This document shows, piece after piece, positions 1 to 12,200 of a stretch of 64,000 bases of DNA. The notes below the pieces were generated by a model. It ran no database searches, had not been told where the DNA came from, and worked only from the letters and a program-made list of their open reading frames with translations. Source of the DNA: Clavaria fumosa (lineage: Eukaryota > Basidiomycota > Agaricomycetes > Agaricales > Clavariaceae); contig OX637794.1 of assembly GCA_951802425.1 (NCBI GenBank), positions 2,294,001 to 2,358,000 of the forward strand, read 5' to 3'. The position numbers and the translations under genes are program-made. Position 1 is the first letter of the stretch. Each line of letters begins with the position of its first letter.

Positions 1-667
1 CCGATGCTATACCAGTATCGAATTTCGCCAGAAACAGACATAAGGATGAGCCCAGGCTCCCGCGACGTGATGTATGGGACCAATTGGTGAAACGGAGCAC
101 TGGTTTTATCGATATTGTATGGACATGAAAAGATGTAGCAAGTCGGGGTTGTTTTTGCTGCCTATCCAGGTACGAAAATGCGTGGATAGTAGTTGTGAGA
201 ACAAGTGAACCTACTTGACTATGTTGCCACACGTAACATGATTCTTGGGAGGCAATGAGGGAGAACCCCGTCGTATTGTCGATTTCGCCAGAGTAAAGTC
301 GAATAAAGAAATCTGAACGTCGAACTGGGGATGACACAAATGGTAGAATGGAGAACAAATGAATCGGACCTGCTGGTTGCAACATTTGCTTCGCCTCTAA
401 GGGCAAACTTGCGTAGAAAGCAACAGATATTTGTTCTGACTTGGCGAATAAGACCTCGCCCTTGCCTGCTCGCTCGTAGTTCAATTCCTCATCCACGTCC
501 ATCCGAGAACCCACAGATGCATTGTCGTTACTCGCGCCACCCGGGGTGAAAAGACGAGAAGGACCTCGGCCGCTCCCAGCTCTGTAGCGACCATGTATAC
601 CTGGAGATGTTCCGTGCCCGAGACGACTAGGTCGACGCGGAATGGGTGAAGCAGAGAGCGTGGCCAT
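1..667 (-). CDS. NUP133: Nup133-type nucleoporin, N-terminal part (cut by window edge)
   Basis: This is a scaffold subunit of the Y-shaped (Nup84/Nup107) complex of the nuclear pore. The ATG at 667-665 opens a Ser/Pro/Arg-rich leader, followed by a beta-propeller start with the stretches VLFAKSEQISVAFYASLP, YSGEIDNTTGFSLIAS and CYVWQHSQ. After an intron at 214-162 come PTCYIFSCPYNID and SREPGLILMSVSGEIRYW, which match the Nucleoporin_N (Nup133/Nup155-like) propeller of fungal Nup132/Nup133. A second possible intron at 369-325 is exactly 45 nt and keeps the frame either way; removing it gives the tighter family spacing between LQPA and DFF. The rest of the protein lies beyond base 1. It is divergent from the PRCC-like gene, with only 82 bp between the ATGs. 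The family call is by recognised motifs; Nup155 is less likely. Confidence 0.8.
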   Translation of the reverse strand, partial: MATLSASPIPRRPSRLGHGTSPGIHGRYRAGSGRGPSRLFTPGGASNDNASVGSRMDVDEELNYERAGKGEVLFAKSEQISVAFYASLPLEAKQMLQPAGPIHLFSILPFVSSPVRRSDFFIRLYSGEIDNTTGFSLIASQESCYVWQHSQVGSLVLTTTIHAFSYLDRQQKQPRLATSFHVHTISIKPVLRFTNWSHTSRRGSLGSSLCLFLAKFDTGIAS

Positions 668-749
668 GTAGAGCAAGTAGTTCGAGGTAGGAAACGCGGT
701 GATCGCGTTCGCCGCGTCTGGACAAACCAAGCATTACATCTAAGCCACC
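668..749. promoter_or_regulatory. Short bidirectional promoter, NUP133 / PRCC-like
   Basis: Only 82 bp separate the two divergent start codons, so both 5' UTRs and core promoters must sit in or overlap this interval. No clear TATA box is seen. The assignment is inferred from gene geometry. Confidence 0.5.
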
Positions 750-2030
750 ATGCTCGGCATCGAAGGTTACGCTAGCGACAACGACGATGATAGCAGCAGC
801 AATAATGGCAGCGATAACGAGCAACGTAATTTGTCTACCTCTTCCTTCATCTCGGAGCTCCCACCACTGTCTAAAAGCTCGACACCTCTTCCTCCGTCGA
901 CATCCTCCGTCACAAACCCTCAAAAGAAAAAGGTGATTCTGGGTCTGCATGACATCGACAACACGATCGAAGAAAGCGGAGAACGTCCTGTAACAAAGAA
1001 ACCCCGTCTGGGGTCTGGTGCAGGCGTGTCATCCTTGCTATCGATGCTGCCTGCACCAAAGCAGAAATCATCCGTTCTCCTTGCCCCAGAGAGAGTGCTT
1101 GGCGGGGGCGGTGGACAGCCATTTGCGTTCAGTATCAGCCGCTCGTCCGCACCAATAGCTACTGCGGGCCTTGAGGACAACCAATCCGGACAACCTCCAA
1201 ACGACAATTCTGCGCTTACCGCTCCGTCAACGCTATTTCGCCCTGCGTCAATTGGACAACGCCGAGCAAATATTTCGGTGGAGGAAAATAGTTCTATGTC
1301 AACACCAACCGCTCCAAAGACTCCTGCTAATCCTCCAGCCGATTTCTTTTCCCTTGGTTCATCATCATCTCACTCCGCCTCTTCAAGCACTGGTTTGAAG
1401 TCCTCCCTCACCACTGTCTCATCTGCTCCGAAGATCGAAGACTTTGTGCTTCCAGAACCAACGCCTACCGATGAATACCCAGGTTACTATCGTCTTCCCT
1501 CTGGCGCATGGGCAGCCCACGACCCCGCGTACTATCGCAAATTCTACAATAAGTGGCAAACCGATTACAACAATCATGTGCGTGCGTTGGAGAAGGGCCT
1601 GGTGAAAGGCTTTGAGGATCTAGATAGCACTGGTGCACAAGATGTCAATGCCGCAGAGGTGATGGCGAAAGCGAAAGTGGAGATCAAAGAGAGGGAGGAA
1701 CGGAAAGCCGTCACTCAGGACGCGGAAGGTGGCCTGAAAGCCCCTCGGATGAATATCCAGGTTGGGAGACATTCGTCACCTTTCCCAACTCAACAATACG
1801 GTCTGACATTGGTGATCTCAGGGAGCGAAACTGGGAAACAGAGCGCGCTCACGTCATCAGTTGACGACTCTATTGACCGAAGCCTATCAAAATCGAGAGG
1901 CTCTGGAAGAGAAAATCGCAGAAGGACGACGGAACAGGAAAGAAGCTGGCAACAAATATGGTGCGACAGTTATATTGCCGTCCTTGGCGTTCGCTTTCTC
2001 TCTTACGATTCACATGTGTCAGGTTTCTAG
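750..2030 (+). CDS. PRCC-like nuclear protein (MAD2B-interacting / spliceosome-associated family)
   Basis: Three exons (750-1760, 1822-1960, 2023-2030) encode about 385 residues. The start MLGIEGYASDNDDD is an acidic leader typical of the PRCC family. The middle is Ser/Pro-rich and disordered and holds the SSLLSMLPAPKQ motif. Then comes the conserved core with DEYPGYYRLPSGAWAA and AYYRKFYNKW, and the tail LTTLLTEAYQNREALEEKIA ends in NRKEAGNKYGF. The final exon is only 8 nt including the stop: the codon for the last Gly is split and Phe-TAG follows. PRCC proteins are nuclear; the human member binds MAD2B and splicing factors, and the fungal role is not well defined. The ends fit the family well, so the model is probably complete. 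It is convergent with the lipid kinase. Confidence 0.85.
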   Translation: MLGIEGYASDNDDDSSSNNGSDNEQRNLSTSSFISELPPLSKSSTPLPPSTSSVTNPQKKKVILGLHDIDNTIEESGERPVTKKPRLGSGAGVSSLLSMLPAPKQKSSVLLAPERVLGGGGGQPFAFSISRSSAPIATAGLEDNQSGQPPNDNSALTAPSTLFRPASIGQRRANISVEENSSMSTPTAPKTPANPPADFFSLGSSSSHSASSSTGLKSSLTTVSSAPKIEDFVLPEPTPTDEYPGYYRLPSGAWAAHDPAYYRKFYNKWQTDYNNHVRALEKGLVKGFEDLDSTGAQDVNAAEVMAKAKVEIKEREERKAVTQDAEGGLKAPRMNIQVGRHSSPFPTQQYGLTLVISGSETGKQSALTSSVDDSIDRSLSKSRGSGRENRRRTTEQERSWQQIWCDSYIAVLGVRFLSYDSHVSGF

Positions 2031-2707
2031 CCTTAGCTCTGCATTTACGAATCATATTCAGTCGTGGGGCCTATCTCTGTTCAATCTCTACGTTGTGTTG
2101 TCAGTGTCACGGAGTTTAGGATGCTCAACGATATGGGGTTGCAATCACGGGACCATCGGGTGAGTTGACGTTTTGGTGTGGCTTGGCGGAGGGAGATTCT
2201 CTGCTTGGTGCACAGTCAGAGCCATTTCTCTGATGGCTGCTGCGGTGCTGGCCTTTATGCACGGGTGCTTCCTTGCTATGTCTTCTCCTGTATCGCGTGT
2301 TCCAGCTTGTTGGACTGCACCTCGATGCTTTGAGATACGAACGGCCTGGGTCTTCCACTGAACTCTTCTGCATCCTCGAGAGCGCTGTGAGTTAAGAACC
2401 GCGAGGTGGCACTGCTGGTAATCAAGTGGGTCTCTTTCGGCCTCCGGGTCAGCATGTTGGGATTTTGAGCAAGCGGCATGAAGCTCGCTGTTGGCACCTA
2501 TTGTGGGATCAGCCCTAGAAACAGCCATCTTCTCATCTTTGGCACAGGGTTGGCGAACACAGACTGTCAGTTATTTGACAAATTATCCCTCTAGCCGAAT
2601 ATTGGTTATTATTATTGGTCGCCAACCATCCAATGATCATGTGAAAAGTCCCCATATGTACACCCGAACGAACCTACGGCGAACACGCTTGGGAATCCCA
2701 AGAAACG
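2031..2707. other. Intergenic, 3' ends of two convergent genes
   Basis: This 677-bp gap lies between the PRCC-like stop and the lipid kinase stop. It holds the two 3' UTRs. The minus strand carries an open frame at 2497-2276 (begins MPTASFMPLAQ, ends KLEHAIQEKT) with a slightly coil-like composition. It has no family match I recognise and no clean splice extension, so I do not call it a gene. Confidence 0.5.
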
Positions 2708-4678
2708 TCACTTCTGCGATGCTTTTCCACGCTTGTCCCCTCCATGAGACGTGAAGGACGGCGCATAGTACCCCAAAGGGCTCAGGAACGAAGCCAGTTG
2801 TGGATGGACTTCAACTTCGTACTCTCGGATATGGCCGATCTCTCCATCAATAGTGAAGTAGCCCTTTGGCTTGAGCGGTTTGACGCGGTATGCGCTCGCC
2901 TTGAAGTAGTGAGTCTGCCGACGTGAGAAGTGAGAACCTGTCGCTTGGGGTAAATACACATCGCCCTCACCGAATCTCTCCAAAACGCCAGTCCTTTTTC
3001 TGCGCCTGAAATGGCGCCCAAGAGGTCACCACGGCTAGTCTAAGGACGGTTTGTGTGTAAAAGAGTAAAAATTCATGAATCATTTCATACCATCTCCTGT
3101 ACGGCCAAGTCGATGAAGCCATCATCCGGCGCAGACACTGGGAATGCCATATAGTCTCTACTCTGGATGAGTCGAAAGAGGGGATTCTTTAGTAGTTCAG
3201 GTGCTTACCGTGCAACAAAAGGACCTTGGCCCGCATATACGAAAATTAAAGGTCTGTCGAAGATGTACCATCCCGGTCCATCCTCAGGGGAAGGTTTCAA
3301 AGGTGGCCCAAATTTGGACGTCGTCACGGCGGGAGTACTATCAACGACGTCCTCTCCTCCTGCTTCGCGCCGAGACTTGAGGTTATTCGCCATGGCGTGT
3401 TTGTCGTTCTCAACGACCTGGATCGACAGCTGGATTGGGCACGGTTGCAGTTGCGCAACTGCGGAAGAAAGTCAGTGAAAATTGAAACTTCGCGACCTCG
3501 CCACGTACCCCCTCGAACGAAGCCAAGCATGAATCTGGCGTCGCCCATCCAGCGGAGGTTCTCGGTCTTAGCGTCCACATCCGCCATCAGCCCCAACGCC
3601 TGTGACAAAAAGGAGTATGTCCGTTTGCTACCCTCTACGACCGAAAACAGATCAGACTTCATGGGTCGACCTGTCGAGCTATATACTGAGTGACAAGAAA
3701 GACGATCAATGGCCAAGATTGCACCTTTTATTACATTCAAGGCTGCGACACCAATATCGAACCCGTGCTTTGTAGACACTCAGTATGATATGACTAGCAG
3801 AACCATGGAGTGGACGGACCTCCAGACCGTGCAAGTTCAACGAGAGGCCATTTCCAGTACCAGTGGGTATAGGAGCGATGGGGATGGCCAAGGCTTCCGT
3901 GCGTCGTTCGTGATCGGCCAACCCATTGAGCACCTCGTGGATGACGCCATCACCTGACACAGTAACGATAGAGTCGTAATCGAGCTTGAGCTCTTTCGCA
4001 ATCTCGTATGCATGTCTGGCATGCGTGGTATCTATTCGCGCGGTGCGATTAGAACGGCGGGTAGGGGCACCGAAACCAACACACGTACAAGTAACGTCAA
4101 TTACGCATCTAGCAGACCGGAGTATGGGCTCCACATATTTAATAAATATAGATGGACCTTTCCGCTACATTGCAGCATAAGAGGCGAGATAATCGTACAC
4201 GATTGAGGAGAATGACGCACCAGCCCCCCAAAAGGGTTGACCAGAACTTTCAGTCTCCTGCACGTTTCGATGCCTGGATGTCTGTTTAGTGATGGACATC
4301 CGAGGGCGACCGGGTAGCAATGCAAGACCTTCATATGCAACGGTCATCAAGGTCTCGGCCCAGTCCTTAGCGCCCTCCGTGTCCTTGACCGTGCCATCAA
4401 CCTTGCGCAGCAAGAGAGGGTCGCTTTTCTTCTTCCTTGCTAGAAAGCATACCTCCATCGTATCATCGGCAACGGTGGCCCAGATTACCTGTTTGAGAGC
4501 CACATCGCAGTTGTGTTTCCCGTCTGCACGAACCACTCAGCCGTAAGCGACATGCTCGCCTTTATGCAGGCTTACCGGCGTATCGAACAGAGAATGTGGT
4601 GGCATCGTACTGAAGCGTCGCTGGCTTTCCAGCTGCTATAACACTGAGTTTTCGAGTCGCGTCTGGGGCCATGGTCAT
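2708..4678 (-). CDS. Sphingoid long-chain-base kinase (DAGK-catalytic family)
   Basis: This enzyme phosphorylates sphingoid bases (or a related lipid) with ATP to make signalling phosphates, acting at ER/Golgi-type membranes. The ATG at 4678 (or the in-frame ATG at 4672) is followed by a PH-like N-terminal region. Next comes RRLKVLVNPFGG (nucleotide-binding start), then ILRSARCVIDVT, the catalytic SGDGVIHEVLNGL and the PIPTGTGNGLS loop. The C-terminal lobe has GRPMKSDLFSV, the exon around 3150-3090 reading DYMAFPVSAPDDGFIDLAV, then KGYFTIDGE and YEVEVHPQLASFLSP near the stop. At least eight short introns join in phase. The domain order equals yeast Lcb4/Lcb5 and animal sphingosine kinase. Whether it prefers phytosphingosine, sphingosine or diacylglycerol cannot be read from sequence. 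It is divergent from the methyltransferase gene. Confidence 0.85.
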
Positions 4679-4855
4679 TCGCGGCACGGCGGCGTCCCTT
4701 GCCACAATCGTAGCCGTGGCAGGCACCGCCGTGCCTTTGGTATTTTACTCGCTTACATGTAACAAGCTCGCATTTGAAATTCAGGCTATGTTTTTTTCTC
4801 CTTCTACCTACTGTACCGCAACGTTACCGTCCTTTTGAACAGGCTGGGACGCACC

Positions 4856-5961
4856 ATGTCATCGGAGGGCTCCAAGTTCAACGTTCACGCCATCGCCAAG
4901 AATGGATTCACGGCGGGGGAGCTGTATGACAGGTACAGTACCGCGGCTCGACCTCTCGCTCGCTCAGAGAGCTATACAGCCAACCTTTTGCGCAGAGCCC
5001 GTCCGTCCTACCCGTCCGTCGCCCTTGCACACATCCGCGACGCGATCAAACGCACCACCCCTCTGAATATCGTCGAGTGCGTCCCCCCCCCCCCCCCCCG
5101 TTCTTCTCCGCGCCCGAGCCGTATACAGCCTTGACTGTGCCACCAGGATCGGCGCGGGAACGGGCATATTCACGCGTGCGCTGCTTGCCCATCCAGCCTG
5201 GCCGTCGTCGTCTGTGCATCGCCTGAGGGCGATCGAACCGAGCGAAGGGATGAGGGCGTCGTTCAGTGACCTCGTCCGAGATAGTCGCGTCTCACTGTCG
5301 GAAGGCACGTTCGACCACACCGGAGTGGAGGACGGCTGGGCGGACGTCATCATGATCGCCCAAGTGTGTCCTTTCCTTCCGACTTTGATCCGCTCGTCGG
5401 ACTATGTCTCATAGACCGAAATCAAGGCCTTCCACTGGTGTCCCGACTATGACAAAGCGTGCACAGAGTTCGCGCGCATCTTGAAACCAGACGGTTGTGT
5501 GGTGTTCATTTGGAACTTTCCGGACAGGTACAGTTGTCCTGTGCTTTTTTTTTTTTTTTTGGGGGGGGGGGTTCGTACTGAGCGTGTGAGGCAATTCCAG
5601 AGACGCAGCACGGTGGGTCGTGCAACTGCGAAATCGCTCCGAGCAGCATGACACAGGCGCCCAAACGTTCCTGAAAGGCTTCTGGCGTCAAGCGTTCCAG
5701 ACCCCTTCCTACCAAAGGTTCTTCGCACCACCCGACGAGCAAGTTTGGTCATATTCACTGCCCACCACCGTCGACTTGTGCATCGACAGGCTACATAGTA
5801 CAAGTTACATCGCTCTCCTTCCTGATGACGAGAAGAAAAAGGTGACAGAAGACGTCAAAGCGATTTTACAGACCAGCCAGGATCGTGTTTGGATCGACGA
5901 GAGTCAAGGAATCTTCGAAAATCCTTTCAAAACATGTCTCATAGTATCACACCGAAGATGA
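4856..5961 (+). CDS. Class I SAM-dependent methyltransferase (Methyltransf_11-like)
   Basis: Five exons (4856-4932, 4996-5076, 5147-5363, 5415-5527, 5601-5961) give 282 residues with all phases matching. After the N-terminal YDRARPSYP comes motif I (IGAGTGIFTRALL), an acidic motif II (AIEPSEGMRASF) and a post-III segment with FARILKPDGCVVFIWNFPDR. This is the fold of small-molecule methyltransferases related to UbiE and trans-aconitate methyltransferase; similar yeast proteins (Crg1/Tmt1-like) act on small acids or lipids. The substrate is unknown. Intron 2 contains a run of 17 C, and intron 4 a run of 16 T directly followed by 11 G. The start was chosen as the first ATG giving the conserved N-terminus. 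The gene is 177 bp from the divergent lipid kinase and convergent with the glucan synthase. Confidence 0.8.
5083..5099. repeat. 17-nt poly-C run in a methyltransferase intron
   Basis: An uninterrupted C17 lies just after the donor site of intron 2. It is seen directly; its length may be a sequencing minimum or be polymorphic. Confidence 0.9.
5545..5571. repeat. T16-G11 homopolymer junction in a methyltransferase intron
   Basis: Sixteen T are followed directly by eleven G inside intron 4. The T run could serve as the polypyrimidine stretch, but the G run is unusual before an acceptor. Confidence 0.9.
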
Positions 5962-6271
5962 ACTCAGCTGGCTGTCAGTATCTTACACTTCAAGAAATCA
6001 TGATTTGATATGATTGTGTAAAAGGGTAAGTAGATTGGGGGGCATGATCTAGTGTATCCAGAACTGGTTACTATGCAAAAAAAATAATGGGGACGTCTCC
6101 AGGAGAAGAAAGGTTCGAAGATTGTCAGAGAGCGTTTGTTACAAGTCCATGTCGCTTTATAAGAACACAGTCCACACAGACGGTCTTCCCATAAGCCCAA
6201 TTGACGGATAAAAATGAGACTTCGAGAAGACATCCAGCACATACTAATAAACTCAACAAGTCATGATGATT
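5962..6271. other. Intergenic, convergent 3' ends
   Basis: About 310 bp lie between the methyltransferase and glucan synthase stops. The interval is moderately AT-rich with an A-run at 6076-6083. No gene is seen. Confidence 0.5.
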
Positions 6272-9200
6272 ATGGTCGGGCTGTGTGGCTCTTGTTAGTA
6301 AATGAGCTCCCAAAAGGCGTAAGAGAGTGACATACAGAGTTGCTCTTTGCGGTAGAACCAGAAGTACCCTGCAACGATGACTAGCTGACAGATGAGAGCG
6401 ACCCAGAAGGGCGCAGAGGCCAAGGGACTCCCTAATGAGCTCGATGAGGAACTCCTGTTCTTCAGAGTTGGCCAAAAAACGGTGCGTACCTTTCAGACCG
6501 TCGTTAAAGTCCCACTTCGCTGCGTCAGGGAAGACGCTCTCGGGACCGATCCTATTTGGTGCTGTCGCACGGGCAACCATAACACAGATGGCACCAATCA
6601 CTTGAGAGAAGGCCAGTGTGGCGCAGACGTGTAGGCGAGAAAGGGTCTGCGGGCGTCGCATCAGCGTCGTTGCACTTGCGTCGACGCGTTGGCACATACC
6701 TGAAGCAGAATCATACCCAAGCCAACACCTTGTACCGCGTCGAGTACTCCTAACCAAAGCCAGAGCATTATGCCTAGATACGGCCCAGCATTACCTGCCC
6801 AAGGAATGTACAGAGCAAGCGACGAAGTTCCCCAAAGAATCTACAACGATTCCGGTGAGCGCACGGACAAGACGTCACAGCTAATCTCTCCCTTACCTGG
6901 CACCAACGCGGGGCTCCGAGGCCAACAGCGAACACAGGCAAGAGCCATGTATGTGTCTTGCTGAAGTACGTCAAGATGAGGAGGAAGACGGCCCAAACGC
7001 CAATGAAGAAGCCAGCGACGAGAAGAGCGATCTGCCACTTGGGGATATTCACACTCCACAGGAAAGACCAATTGCGACCGTAGGGCTGCGTAATAAGGTC
7101 AGATATATACCAATAGCCCACTACTATGTTCGGCAACGTACCCCGCTCAACCAGTAGTCTCGTAGGATTTCAGATGCAAGGAACCTGCGTTCAGAGACCC
7201 GTCAGATTTGGACAGTAGATACGCGGCCATGTGCAGCCACTCACCAAAGCACAAGTCTGCGACGGAACAGCGTCTTGAGGAAATTAGGCACCTTCGGGGG
7301 GGTCTGACGATAGTATTCTTAACGTAGTGTGGTCAGTAAAGGGAAGATCAGCCGAGACAGTACAGTTATGACCGACCTGGAAGCCCATAAAGCATAAGAT
7401 AGGCGAAGAGGAAGCTCATCAACGCCAGAGGCCAGACAAACAGCACGATCCACCAGGGCGGTGTATAGTTGAGCTGCTGCCCATCCAGTGTGTAGCCCCA
7501 GTACCACAGCGCGGCCACCCAGACCTGTTGCGACCCTTGGACGACGCACGCCCTCAACGTCCAGACTTCAGTTGCAGCACCCTATAGCACATAGATTGAG
7601 CAAGTAAACAAAAAAATGCGTGAGGGTTGTGACTTACCGCTTCTTCTCCGAAGTTCAAGCCGAAGAATAGGAAGGCAGCAGCAGACGCGATGGCGTATGA
7701 CCAGGTCGCAACGCTCGTCAAGGCATTGTGAATACCCACAGACGGTCGTGCGATAGAAGGGACACCAATGAGGATGAAGGCAATACCGAAGAATGGCCAG
7801 GGAGCCGCCAAGACGTAGAAGGAAGGCTTGAGCCTGAATAGCGTATACCAGGTCATCGAAGCGACCAAGAATACTCCACCAAGGACGTAGAGCTGCAGAT
7901 CACTCTGGAAATTGCGTCCTGAAAGGAGGGTAATCTGGAAACTGGTCGCAGACAACATCTGATGGGGGACGTCAGGTCGATTCGATGCGAGTCTCAAAAC
8001 CAGCACTGCTACTACTAACCTGTCCAAGAGCGATGATGATCGTATATAACGGCCATCCTCCGACCTCCCGCGATAAGGCAATCTGGAGTCTGGTCATAGG
8101 TATAACGTCGGGCTGTGGAGGCTCTTGTGGCGGCATTTCGGGCTGATTCGCGCCAAACTCATAGGGAGAGTAAGTCGCTGGGTGCCCAACACATCAATTA
8201 AGCAAAGCAGGGAAACGCGTGAAATCATACAAAACGCACATTCACGGCGAGAGTATATCGATGGATCGGAAATGCCCCACGTCGAGTCTCTGTGAGACGA
8301 GCGAAGGCTGGCCGCACTGCTGTCAAGCTTGTCCTTCCTGACTTTACCGAAGAAGGCTTCTTCACTCTTGACCAGGAATTTTTCGATCGACAATTCACCC
8401 TTGGAGTTATCGGCACTGAGATTCTGCAGCTTCTGAACAAATTCGGCTGCGACACCCCCATCGGCATCAGTGAACTAGGGAAGGCTTCATCAACTAGCTG
8501 CACGCAAAGAAAAAAGGCCCGATCCAACCCACCGAAGCCATAGCCTTATTAAGCGGCGAGTTCGACTTCTCATCCACAATCGACGCGATCGACTCCACCG
8601 ACGACACACGCGAGTGCGGCCCAAACGGCTTCGCCACATTCGAGTCCACAAACGGGTCCGGCGCGTGCCGCTGGTCCCGCGCGATCGCGCGGTTCGCGCG
8701 CTCCAAGAAGTTGCTGTACGCCTGCGGCTGGTCCACGCTGTGCCGCGACGAGATGCTGCCGTCGTCCGAGACGGTCGAGACCCGTCGCCCGTCGAAGCGC
8801 ATGCGCGGCGGCAGGAGCTGGTCGCCCGTCGGGCTCAGCGTGTCCTGGCTCCAGTGCCCGGGGCCGCCAGTAGCCATCGGGCTCGCCATGGGGCTCGCCA
8901 CGGGGCTCGCGGGGCTGTTCGGGCTGTCGTGGAAGCTCGTCGTGCTCCCGTCCCACTCGGGCCGGGTCAGCGGCTGCTGGTGCACGGGGTCCCAATCGTC
9001 CGTGTCCTGAATGACATCAATGGTGGAATTGGCGTCCGAGGGCCGCCAGGCCATAGACCCGGCGATGCCGCGACTGGCGTGGATACTGCGTTTGTGGAAG
9101 TCCTCCATCTTCTGGCGCCACTCCACGACCGGGAACCGCTGAACCGCTGATCGGGCACGAAGGATCGCCCGTTCTTCCTCAGAGGACTTGAGCGCAAGCT

Positions 9201-12200
9201 TGATAGTCTTGGTAAGTTGCGAAAGCAAATGGGCGGTTGAACTTGACTCGACGGGGTACCACTACAAGGACCGATTCAGCAACCAAAAAACAACCAGAAC
9301 GTGTATCAAAAAAAATACACATACCCAACCAGGCATCAATCCAAGACCACCAAGACGACTTCCAACACCAAGAGCACCCTTCCTGCCAAACTCCACAGCC
9401 ACCAACCCGAACGGCTCGTCCCGAGACGGGATCAACGCAAAGTCAGCACCGCTAAACAGATACGGCGGCAGCGCCGTGAACTCGGGCTTCGAGAACACGC
9501 GGTCGGGATACAGCTCCATCAGGCGGGCAAGCTTTTCGGCCGCGAAGCGTCCATACAAATCAATAACAGGTCCAACCGTGATCAGCTGAATCGAGGGTCG
9601 CTTCTCCAGCCTGCACAACAACCATCCGTCAGTCAAACGTCCAAAAAGGAAAAAGTAACAAAGGCCCTTGGCCCTTCGACCACTCACAGAGAAGGCATAA
9701 CATCCGCAATAAGATCAACACCCTTCTGCTTCGACCACCGCCCCACAAACACAAACATGTCCGAGTTCGGGTCCTGCTTGATCCCCGCCCACTCCTGCGC
9801 CTGCCGCTTGTGCTCCGGGCGCACCGCCTCCGCCGCCGCGTCCACCTTCACCGCGTGCGTGTCGATCGGCGTCTCGTCCAGCGCCGCGATGTCGCTCGGG
9901 TCCGGGTTCGGCAGCGAGTCCACGTGCTTCAGCGTCCACAGCGCAGGGTACCGCGCCCAGCTCCGCTTCCCGTACTTGTCCGACACCCCCGCGACACCGA
10001 TGCTCTTCTGGTGCACGCTGATGAACGACGCCGCCGCATGCAGCAGGTTGAACGTGTTCCCAAACTGCACGTACTTGGTGCAGTTCTCCTTGCTGATGTT
10101 GAACGCCGAGCACACCTCCTTCATCTCCTCCTTCGTGCGCAGCGGCCACAGCCCCTGGAACTCCGCGTTGTGCAACGACAGACACACAGGCAGCACCTTC
10201 GGCAGCAGGTAGATCGGCACGAGCGCGCCGTGGTAGTCGTTCACGTGGTAGATGTCGATGTCCGGGTTCCGCCGCACCGTCGCCGCGATCGCCTGGTTCC
10301 ACGTCGAGTAGAAGATCGCAGAGCTGAGATCGTCCATGCGCGCGGGGTACGGGTCCGACTTCGTCTGCGCGCGGAACACGGGGCTGTCCAGCAGGACATA
10401 CGTGATATTGTCCAGCACATGCGTCTCCACCTCGATCAAGTACCGCTCGCCGAAGATCACAACCTCGATGGGCTCCGTCGGGTCGCCCTGGGGGTAATCC
10501 AGGTCCTTAACTTTCGGCACCACCCAAATCAGGTCCACGTCCGTCATCGCCTTGCCCATGAGACTGGACATGACGCCCAGCCCGCCAATCTTGACCTTGA
10601 GCTTCCAGTCGATGAGCTCATACTCCAGCGTCGCGATGAGCACCTTCCGGCGCTTGTTCTTGTCCTCCGGCCACCCGATGATCTCGTGGTTATGCTTGTG
10701 CCCGAAGAACTTCTCCGAGATCGGCGGGCCCGCATCGTCCTCCTTGAGGTTCGTCGTGGACCGCGCGAACGCGCCCAAGATCGGGAAGTACTTGCTGCCA
10801 TTGGCAGGCTTGGCGCCGTACCGGTTGACCCTGATCCCGTAGAAGGACATCATGAAGATGGCGACCGCCAGGACACCCGTAATCAGCGGGATGCTGAGCA
10901 GCAGCGCGTACATGACCGCGCCCACCACGACCTGCCCGCGCGGCTCGAGCGTCCACGACAGGTCCTTGTCGTTGACCACGAGCGTCCACGCAAGATGCGG
11001 GAACGGCGGCGCCGACATGTTGACAAAGTTCGGCGCGACCGTGTTCGGCGGGAGCCGGTCAAGGATGCCGTCCCCGTCGGTGTCGCCGTAGTAGAAGTCG
11101 TCGTAGCCGAAGACGTTGATCTGCACATACGTGGGCCAACCGGACGCGATTTCGAGCTCCCAGCGGTTGTCGCCAGCGTGGGTCATCGTGGCGGGGACAC
11201 CCTTGTCGTAGCCCCACTGGTTGAACGGACCACGCACGAGCATTTGTGGGTAGGCACGGCGATTAGGATAGTCCCTGTCGGCATGCACGACGGTGGCAGA
11301 AGAGAGGGTTGCCTGACTCCAATCTGCAAAAAAAGAAGCAAGCAAATCAGCGACCCCGACCACACGCGTCAAAGAAGAGATGACCACCCACATTGGACTA
11401 GAATATGCTGCCCTTTCCAGAAATTCTCAGGCTTATCAAACACACTCGTCTCAATAGTCGTAACGTCCTCCCAATTCTTCCAGTCCGTCCAATTCCTGCC
11501 AAAGTTCCACGAATACCGGAACATGTCAGCGCCAAGCGCCTTGTGCGTGAACGTGTAGGCGCCGTTCGCCAGCTCAAACGCGGGCGAGTCGTAATCGCTG
11601 TTGGGGAAGACCATGGCGTTGTCCTCGAGACCCTTCCGGATCAAGAGATGGTCGACAGTCTGCTCGCAGAACCCGATGAATAACAATGCAAAAACAATGC
11701 GAATGCAAACAAAAAACCTACCCCCGTAGTCGCGTTGCCATTCTGCGCCGCCGCGTTCGTCACCGTGATCGTCAACACCCCGTCTGGCATGTTCACCAGC
11801 GTCCCCGACCAGCCCCACACCGACGTCGACACGCCCACGATGCTCTCCGGCTGCACGTCCTGCGGGCTCATCAACGCGCACTTCACGCTGTTCCCGTCCA
11901 CCGTCGGCGCGGCACCCCGCCCCGACGACGCCATCGCGAACGACAGGCTGCTCGTCACGCTCTGGCAGTTCATCTCCGTGTTGAACTCGAGCCGGATGTC
12001 CACCGAAGTCACCGTGGCGCCCGGCTGCACGAGGATGCGCGCGTCGTGCCCCGGCACGAAACGCGTCAGCATCGGCGGCGGCGGCGTCCAGTCCGTGTCG
12101 GGCACGAGCGCCTTGAAGCCGTACGCGGGCATCGTCACCGACGGCAGACACCCCTGGAACGGCGAGTTCGGTTGGGTCGTGAACGGCTTGAGCGAGTCCT

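Noticed and set aside
2276..2497. Minus-strand open frame beginning MPTASFMPLAQ between two convergent genes
   Set aside because: It looks mildly coding, but no splice extension gives a longer consistent protein and I recognise no family. Conservation data would be needed.
9810..11558. Long open frame on the + strand (over 580 codons) inside the glucan synthase region
   Set aside because: It is Arg/Val/His-rich antisense of the GC-rich GT5 exons, and the minus strand carries all the family motifs. Codon bias at GC-rich third positions leaves the opposite strand open.
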